This document shows, in pieces, positions 57,966-64,000 of a stretch of 64,000 nt of DNA. The DNA is taken from positions 25,952,001 to 26,016,000 of the forward strand of contig JAFFJZ010000007.1 in assembly GCA_018340375.1 (NCBI GenBank), in the 5' to 3' direction. Source of the stretch: Gonatopus flavifemur (lineage: Eukaryota > Arthropoda > Insecta > Hymenoptera > Dryinidae). The position numbers and the translations under genes are program-made. Below the pieces are notes generated by a model. It saw only the letters and a list, made by a program, of their open reading frames with translations, did no database searches and was not told the DNA's origin. Positions within the stretch are counted from its first letter, which is position 1; the number at the start of each line of letters is the position of its first letter.

Positions 57966-58943
57966 CCGTAAACCGGAGTAAAGAGAATCAACTAGGGTAA
58001 AGCGAATAAACCGCTCGATTCTTTCATGACAAAATACCTGTCGCTTATAGGATACATTAAAACATTGGAACGAAATTTAATAAAGCAATGAATGACATGA
58101 ACTGTGACATACGATACTTGAAGTAAAAAAAAATGTTTCAGTTGAGTATTATAAATTGATTCTTCTCAATCTGAATTGTCTAATCTTCATGAATTGGTAG
58201 AAAGTTTCAATTACTAGAAGAAAACCAGTGTATTTGACGAAAAAGTAAATATGCATATTCAGTGATAAAAGGGTTAACAACATCATACACAAATTTCAGT
58301 TTCATAGCTTACTCTCGCATTGTCTTAGAGATTGTAATAGACATATTTGTAATTTTACGGGGTGAAGTGGATTACAGTTTATCTACTGAATTTAGGCAAG
58401 AAATGTAAGTAAGAAATGCCTGAAATTAGGCAAGAAATAAGATAAGTCGTTTTGCAGTAATTGCATCTACAACATTGATTTCTGAATTATTGAATTTTGC
58501 TGGTATGATTTGAATTTCTCTGTGTTTTGATTATTTTCTCATTGTTTTATTGAATTCTCATTTTATTCTCAACAAATTATTATAAATAAAAAGTTCATAC
58601 TAAAAAAACAGCAATTTTTCATCAACCACTGATTATTCTAGTACCATGAGTGAAAAAAAAATCATCATTAGTGGTCCAATGATGCCTAAATAGAAAAGTA
58701 CTTGGACAAATAGATATAATAAACAAATGATCCACTTTACCCTGACTTATAGGGTAAAATGGATCGCTCTTTGATATATGTTTAAACCTATGAGTGACAG
58801 AATAATTTTTTTTTTGTATTGATAATGTTGATCATAGAAGTCGCACAAACGTATATGATTTTTTCGAAATTTTTTCATTCACAGTGAAAACATTGATTTA
58901 TCAAAAAACGTTGAATTTTGATCCGCTTTACCCCGGTTTACGG
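57966..58943. mobile_element. TA-flanked non-autonomous DNA element, 978 bp
   Basis: CCGTAAACCGGAGTAAAG at 57966 and the mirrored CTTTACCCCGGTTTACGG at 58943 are inverted, with TA on each side. Inside, 'ctttaccctgacttatagggtaaa' type sequence at about 58735 forms a small hairpin, and 'gtggattacagtttatc' repeats part of the end. No transposase. Confidence 0.72.
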
Positions 58944-58945
58944 TA

Positions 58946-60101
58946 CTGAGAAACATAAATGCAAAGCACAAATATACTCGACAAATTCCACAAGGGATTT
59001 GTTTGTCCGTTATTTTCGAAAAGTTTAACAGAAGTTCTTTATGAGAACATTTACGTCATACAAATTTTATGCGAGTTCAATGAATTATTGTTCTTGAATT
59101 CATTGCGATTGAACAAGTCATTGAAGCAATATGAAAAACAAAACACTTACAAGCTTTTTTCTATCGGAGACAGGTAAGTTGATTTTTCATTAACAAAACG
59201 ATGAAAAAAATTCAATTCAGAATGAGATATTCCATGAATAAAGTGAAAGTCACAAAAGACTTCTTTCTCTAGTTATGATATTCATAACATATGGCTTTGA
59301 AATACTTCGAGACGACGGTGTCGGTTGAATATTATCCCTTCGACGTATTCCCACATTACCATGTTCAATACGTATGTGCAACAAAGACATAAGATTTTTC
59401 TCCCTCACAGATTGAACGTAATGGTAGAATAGGGAGTATTGGAACGATAATGTTTCCTGAGTATCACTATCCTGGAAACGTGATACGAGGGAAAGTCGAC
59501 TGTAATTTTTTCGTCACCCTGTAACTCATATTGCCTAAACGTGATCTCTTGGAAATTTATCACTTGATGTCATGATTACTTATTGCTACGTTCCCTGAAT
59601 AATGATTTCATCGATTTCATTGAATTATTTTCTGGTTCAAAAACTGCTATTTTCATCAGTCCTTTCATATGAGGTGGCCAGTAGGATACATTTCAATATG
59701 TCAAGCGTGAGGAGAATATCAATGATGATAATAATAATTGTGGACTTCTGAAGATGATCATTCTTATGTGCTCACAATGATTCAGAAGAAAAAATTTAAT
59801 TGACAAGAGAAAGTTAATGAGAATCACATGATCCATGTAAGAAAGATTCATATGGTAAACTTGATAAAACTTGGGAGCATGATTTAGTTTTGGTCCTGAA
59901 GCAAAATCGAACGACTCCAGCGTGTGTGAATTTTGACCCAGTCTTGGGCCCATGTTGAACCGGTATGGGCCCCATTGCACAGACATGCTATAAGGGATTG
60001 TCAGTTGTAATGAGTTTTTTGTCCATGAAACTACTCCACTAGATTTAACAAATCACGAAACGAATTCATATACTTCATTCATTCATTCCATATTTACAAA
60101 C
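58946..60101. other. No gene seen, about 1.2 kb
   Basis: Two open frames (58959-59177 plus, 59693-59986 minus) have no recognisable motif. AT-rich; no repeat structure found. Confidence 0.35.
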
Positions 60102-60329
60102 ATGGGAAAAAAAGATTACTTGAAATAACTACTCAATTTTTAAGCCCATATGGACTCATTTTTTTCGTTAGAATAACAAATTTTTTGATTGATTCAATCA
60201 ATTTTGAACAATTTATTGTTGAAATCAGTTGAATCAATGAAAAATATTGTTATTCCGCCAAAAACAAAAATGGGTCCATAAGTCCACACAAGTTGAGTAG
60301 TTATTTCAACTAATTCTCTTTCGTGATCC
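60102..60329. mobile_element. Foldback related to family 1, 228 bp
   Basis: CATGGGAAAAAAAGATTACT and the mirrored 'taattctctttcgtg' enclose arms that pair over about 90 bases, such as 'ttgaaataactactcaattt' with 'agttgagtagttatttcaa' and 'gttagaataacaaatttttt' with its mirror. The flanks do not match. Confidence 0.65.
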
Positions 60330-60585
60330 TTTTCTTTAATGAAATTCTTCTTGAATTTGCCAATACAAAAAATAATTCTACTTTCTGATTGATGAGGAAA
60401 CTTTAATTCAATTCAATGAACAACTTTGACAAGTGTTATTTATTTCTGAAAAAATGTTTGTCATTCATATTCTAATTCATTCATTCACTGTGCATAATTT
60501 TCTATGTTTATCTTGAACATATCTTCATCGTAAACTCCAAAGTTGAGGATTCGCATGTATAAATTATACATGATAATTTGAGTAC

Positions 60586-60785
60586 TTTATTTTCATTTTG
60601 AAGATTGGCTTTGTTTTCCACTCGTAGGGTCTGGGTTCAAATCTCGCTGAGGCAACTTTTCAACATTGGAACTTGAAATTGTCTTTCCTTTATAAGCGCA
60701 TAAAGGTGAACTATGTATAATGTTTTCAGAGAGTAGTTCGGACGAAAAATGTCTCTCTCGACCAAAAGTAATATTTTTTAAATAT
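60586..60785 (+). repeat. tRNA-derived SINE, copy 2
   Basis: 'agattggctttgttttccac' at 60602 and the B-box-like 'gggttcaaatctcgctgagg' at 60632 line up with copy 1, and the tail 'ccaaaagtaatattttttaa' matches its tail. The middle parts are diverged. Confidence 0.58.
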
Positions 60786-61634
60786 GTGAGTATGAAAACC
60801 TTATATAACACATTAATAATCTTGAGAATATAATATTTCTGCCAGTTGAGCAACATTGATCGTCATATTTTTACGATATCCATCGTGGGTTGATATAAAG
60901 CAATATTTTGTTGCCAATTCATCAATACTGATTCTTAGCTTTTTTTCTATAGTTTATATGAATCTTTCATACATGGGGAGATTTCATGAAGTTCGAACAG
61001 TGTAATTTCGAACTGTCAACACGAACCACGCTTGCGGTTGCGGAGGATAAGAATCTCTAATAATCTTTAGATACGTAAAAACATGCTACATATTTCCTTT
61101 GGGATACGTTTGACGTGATTGATATTTTATCGACGATCTCATTCAATAACTTCCTTCTTCCTTTTCCTTCTTTTCATCGTCAATTAAATTAATCACAATT
61201 ATTCAATGGTGAATTGAATCTGTAAATTGAAACAATTATTACGGTTGTGTTTAATTTGTCATGTTTTTCCAAAAATTATTTCTTCACATCTCTAATTTTC
61301 TCTCAATGTTTTGAATAATGTTTTGAATACTGTGAATATGATCAACACAAATGACATGTGCACTTTGGAGAGAATAACATTAATACTGAACATATCGATT
61401 TGAAATCCGACCTCATGTAGCATAACTTTGGAGATAATCTATTGTCATCATGTATAATTCAATATATTAATAGTTAACTGATGATCCATTATACATGAAT
61501 ATGATTAGTAATTGATGAGAATATGATGTAATTCATAATATATTATATCAAACTATGATAGATCATCAATTCACTATTCATATATCATATTATGTATGAA
61601 TAAAATAAATCAACCTTAATGTCATGCCATATCA
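60786..61634. other. No gene seen
   Basis: AT-rich DNA with palindromic AT words near 61440-61600 ('catgtataattcaatatatt', 'gatgatccattatacatga'). No coding content. Confidence 0.35.
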
Positions 61635-61984
61635 CAGGCATGTCCAAACTTGCGCTCAATTTCAACCGGAAACGACAGTTAGCCGTTCCGTTAACGGTAG
61701 CAAGCGATTCCATGGTTCGTACAGTTTTGGAAGAAAAAAAATCAAGGAGTTTTTCAGGACTTTTCCAGGACCCTTAGAAATTTTTCAAGGAGCGTAAAAT
61801 TTTGTATATTAACTTCCAATCCAACTGCCAATTCGTATAGCCAAGTGGAAATATAAACATAAAAAACAGAATTATTAATTTTTAATACGTATATTATATT
61901 TTTTACATTCAATTCTAACATAAAACATAAATATATTAGAACTTATACGAAATTGTTTGGGAAATTCCAAAATAAAATACACGA

Positions 61985-62700
61985 ACAAGTTTCAATAAAA
62001 TAAAACCAATTATTTTGTCCATAATCTTTGATTCCAAATGTTTTAATGGAAATATCAGATGAAATTGATTCTTAAACAGATTTTTAAACTTTAGTTTTCA
62101 AAACTTCACCTGCGTTCAAATTCTTGAACAATAATATGGCAGGAATCAAATTATCAATAAAATCTATCAATTCTTCAAATTTCAATAAAATAAAACAAAT
62201 TCCTGTGTTCATAATTTTTGGTTGAAAACATGGTAATATCAATATCAGATAAAATGAATTGTTTAACAAACTCTTCAACTTCATCCTTCAAAACTTCAAC
62301 TGTACTCAAACTCTGCAAAAGTAACATAACAGAATCATCAATAAAATACATGAATAACTCAACCCGCATCCGTCCCTCGTATCAATTTGATACAAAATGC
62401 AGTTTTGTTCATATCTATACCAACGATTCTGTTCATCCAATCATGATACCATCCAAGTATAATACAAAAAACAGTTCATAGATTAATCTTTCACAATGTC
62501 CAGAGGTTGGCGACCTATGCATCAGTTCATACATAAAAAATAAATTTAGTTGGAAAAATTAGGGACGGATGCGGGTTAAAAATACATGAATGTTTCAAGT
62601 TCCAATGAAACAAAATACATTATTTTGTCTATAATCTTTGGTTGGTTTTGAATAGTAAGATGACAAGAATTCAATTATTAATAAAATCTATCAATTCATT
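61985..62700 (-). repeat. Tandem repeat, unit about 190-200 bp, partly open
   Basis: The block 'tttcaataaaataaaaccaa' with 'tattttgtccataatctttg' recurs near 61991, 62178 and, diverged, 62597 (the last spacing is enlarged by the insertion at 62363-62575). On the minus strand successive units read similar peptides (ELIDFIDN, then EVLKTKV or EVLKDEVEEF, then FYFIE), so a coding segment was probably duplicated. Confidence 0.55.
62363..62575. mobile_element. piggyBac-type miniature element, 213 bp
   Basis: CCCGCATCCGTCCCT on the left is mirrored by AGGGACGGATGCGGG on the right. TTAA follows the right end and TCAA precedes the left, as for a TTAA duplication with one change. Ends starting CCC with TTAA fit piggyBac, but the end sequence differs from the element at 11083. 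Confidence 0.72.
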
Positions 62701-63269
62701 AAAATAGTTCTTATGTTGTCAATCAGTTTTTGAATATCAGATAATTCCTGTTTTTTTGCTTTGACTAGATTTCTGAATTCATTTGATTTCTTGAAACGTT
62801 TAAGGTCATTCGAAGTATCGCCTTCAGTTGCTAAATCATCAGCTGATGTTTGAAGTTGTATGATATCTGTTTCAGTCTGGAGTTTTTTAGTCACCAAAGA
62901 CGTAATGAGGTATAATAGACTTCGGATTCGGTTTCAGCAACCCCAAAAACATGTAATAAACATGGTCTGACCCCCAGATCAGAACAAGATTTTTTGTTTT
63001 GTGTAGCTATATAATATATTCTATAAATTATACTTTCGAACACACAATTTTAAAAAATAAGGAGTTTTCAAGGACTTTTTGACTCCTTGAAAAACGAAAA
63101 AAATTTGAAGTGGTTTTCCAGGATTCTCATGGAGCGTACGAACCATGGATTCCGCGGCTGTGTTGCCAGAAAGAAAGAACAAGAGCGCCGAGACTGGAAT
63201 AAACTGGCCATTCCGATCAACAGAAGTATTTGATTGGATGTAGACCGTTGGATTTCAAAATTTCTCACA

Positions 63270-63525
63270 TTATTGTTCCGCGGGTGCAAAGACTTAACGC
63301 GCATGGTAGTGGGGTAGTCACGTGGTACATGACCGCAGTGCTGTCAATGGTGATCACGTACAGTACTCTCGTAAATGGACCGCTCCTTGTCTCTGTTCAA
63401 CGCAAGACAAAACCCGTTTGAGCGAAAAAGGATGAGCGGCCCATTTGCGAGCGAGAGTGTGCTGTATCACGTGACCAACCCCACTACCACGCGCGTTACG
63501 TCTCTACACCCCCGGAATCTGTTGC
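63270..63525. repeat. GC-rich hairpin near the right end of the hAT-like element
   Basis: 'cgcatggtagtggggtagtc' with 'acgtgg' is mirrored by 'cacgtgaccaaccccactac' with 'cacgcgcg', and the pairing extends outward through 'gggtgcaaagacttaa' and inward through 'tctcgtaaatggaccgctc'. Arms are about 100 bases. Confidence 0.8.
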
Positions 63526-63967
63526 TGCCGAACTGTTGTCTCCAAATGAAATTGAGCGCAAGTTTGGATATGCCTGCTAGATTAGGTCGGATTCCAAACT
63601 GATATTTTCTAACTATTACTGTAACCCTTTCACAGCCCTGGTAGAAGTCATATGAGGCAGTTCACTGGCCCATATCAGGGCCAGGGATACGCCTAGTCTG
63701 CCTTGATAACGCCTAGTAAGGGGCGAAGGAGGGCCTAGAATAATTTTTACTACTCGTATAGAGAGTATGTACACGAAAAAAATCCGGCAATAATATTGCT
63801 GAATTGACCATAAGAATTGTCATATATCAAACCATAATAATCATTGTGAGAATATGACCGTTAAAATTGCTGAATTGACTGGGTGATTCTCAGTTAAGAG
63901 GTATGAAATTCACTGTTTTGTAGCAAACAAAGAAATATATTTGATTCACGATATTTCATATTGAGTA

Positions 63968-64000
63968 CACTGAGAAAAAGAAACATCACTGTGCAGCGTC
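63968..64000. mobile_element. Left end of a family-1 foldback, cut by the window edge
   Basis: CACTGAGAAAAAGAAACATC preceded by TA (63966-63967) matches the family-1 tip. The other end lies outside the window. Confidence 0.55.

Larger units (their letters stand above)
61710..63148. mobile_element. Inner inverted-repeat unit of the hAT-like element
   Basis: CCATGGTTCGTAC at 61710 and GTACGAACCATGG at 63148 are exact mirrors. Next to them lie 'caaggagtttttcaggactt' on the left and 'aaggagttttcaaggacttt' on the right, again with 'ccagga' words. It may be a second hAT-type element nested in the first, or the subterminal part of the same one. A minus-strand frame at 62691-62897 (KRFKKSNEFRNLVKAKKQEL) may be a transposase remnant, but I cannot place it. 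Confidence 0.5.
61635..63576. mobile_element. hAT-like element, 1.9 kb, no intact transposase
   Basis: CAGGCATGTCCAAACTTGCG with 'ctcaatttca' at the left is mirrored at 63576 ('tgaaattgagcgcaag' and 'tttggatatgcctg'). CAGG...TGTCCAAA ends are typical of hAT/Charlie-type elements. The eight-base flanks (ccatatca and ctagatta) agree at five positions, in keeping with an old 8 bp duplication. Inside are another element or palindrome (61710-63148), a tandem repeat and a GC-rich hairpin. Confidence 0.68.

Noticed and set aside
63230..63602. Open frames of 63-78 codons in the GC-rich end of the hAT-like element
   Set aside because: They mirror each other through the hairpin at 63270-63525 and have no transposase motif.
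1..64000. Virus-derived integration such as a polydnavirus segment
   Set aside because: No capsid, nudivirus-like or virulence gene and no excision motif was recognised; transposons account for all coding remnants.

Overview
The window looks like non-coding, transposon-filled nuclear DNA of an arthropod, most likely an insect. It is AT-rich, has no operon-like gene packing, and every recognisable coding remnant belongs to a transposable element of a kind common in insects: four mariner transposases, one piggyBac transposase, one full-length but dead non-LTR retrotransposon (LINE) and one RTE-type LINE fragment. I found no host protein-coding gene, rRNA gene or functional tRNA gene. Assignment to 'insect' is inference from this transposon mix; nothing in the window fixes the order or species.

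Layout. 1-7290: a diverged dispersed repeat (called R here) hit by mariner M1 (485-1742) and by a 5 kb LINE on the minus strand (about 2080-7037). 7291-9692: unassigned DNA, then a nest of palindromic elements (8355-9579). 9693-16345: a five-element nest. A foldback element (X) carries a second foldback (9795-10031) and mariner M2 (10063-16235); M2 is split by a 4.9 kb piggyBac element (11083-15985, TTAA duplication), which itself carries mariner M3 (11354-12638). 16387-18578: more foldbacks. 18579-22461: a TA-flanked DNA element (B, copy 1) carrying a foldback, a pogo-like element and another foldback that holds mariner M4. 23598-28202: foldbacks, an RTE fragment and element C. 28203-31658: long unassigned AT-rich DNA. 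31659-40651: foldbacks, two very long hairpins (33349-34104 and 36561-37502), two tandem arrays (about 180 bp and 133 bp periods), element B copy 2. 40652-52938: mostly unassigned DNA with scattered foldbacks and R copies. 52939-56578: a foldback-bounded block with a 142 bp tandem array, tRNA-derived SINE-like sequences and a GC-rich cluster of three hairpins. 57966-63576: a TA-flanked element, a SINE, and a hAT-like element with a piggyBac-type miniature element inside.

The most interesting signal is a group of about twenty short, mostly palindromic elements whose interiors are largely unrelated but whose ends share one motif (CACTGAGAAAA, CACGGAGAAAA or CACAGAAAAAA). Sixteen of them are flanked by exact two-base direct repeats, always a pyrimidine-purine step: TA ten times, CA three times, TG three times. 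For one CA case the unoccupied site is present in the window, in the second copy of element B (around 40426), which directly confirms a CA target duplication. This suggests one unrecognised transposase family, with a target rule looser than the strict TA of mariner, mobilising many unrelated foldbacks.

Every transposase seen carries frameshifts or stops, so nothing in the window is likely to move by itself. The nesting gives a relative order of insertion. All coordinates of palindromes and arrays were read by eye and may be off by a few bases.
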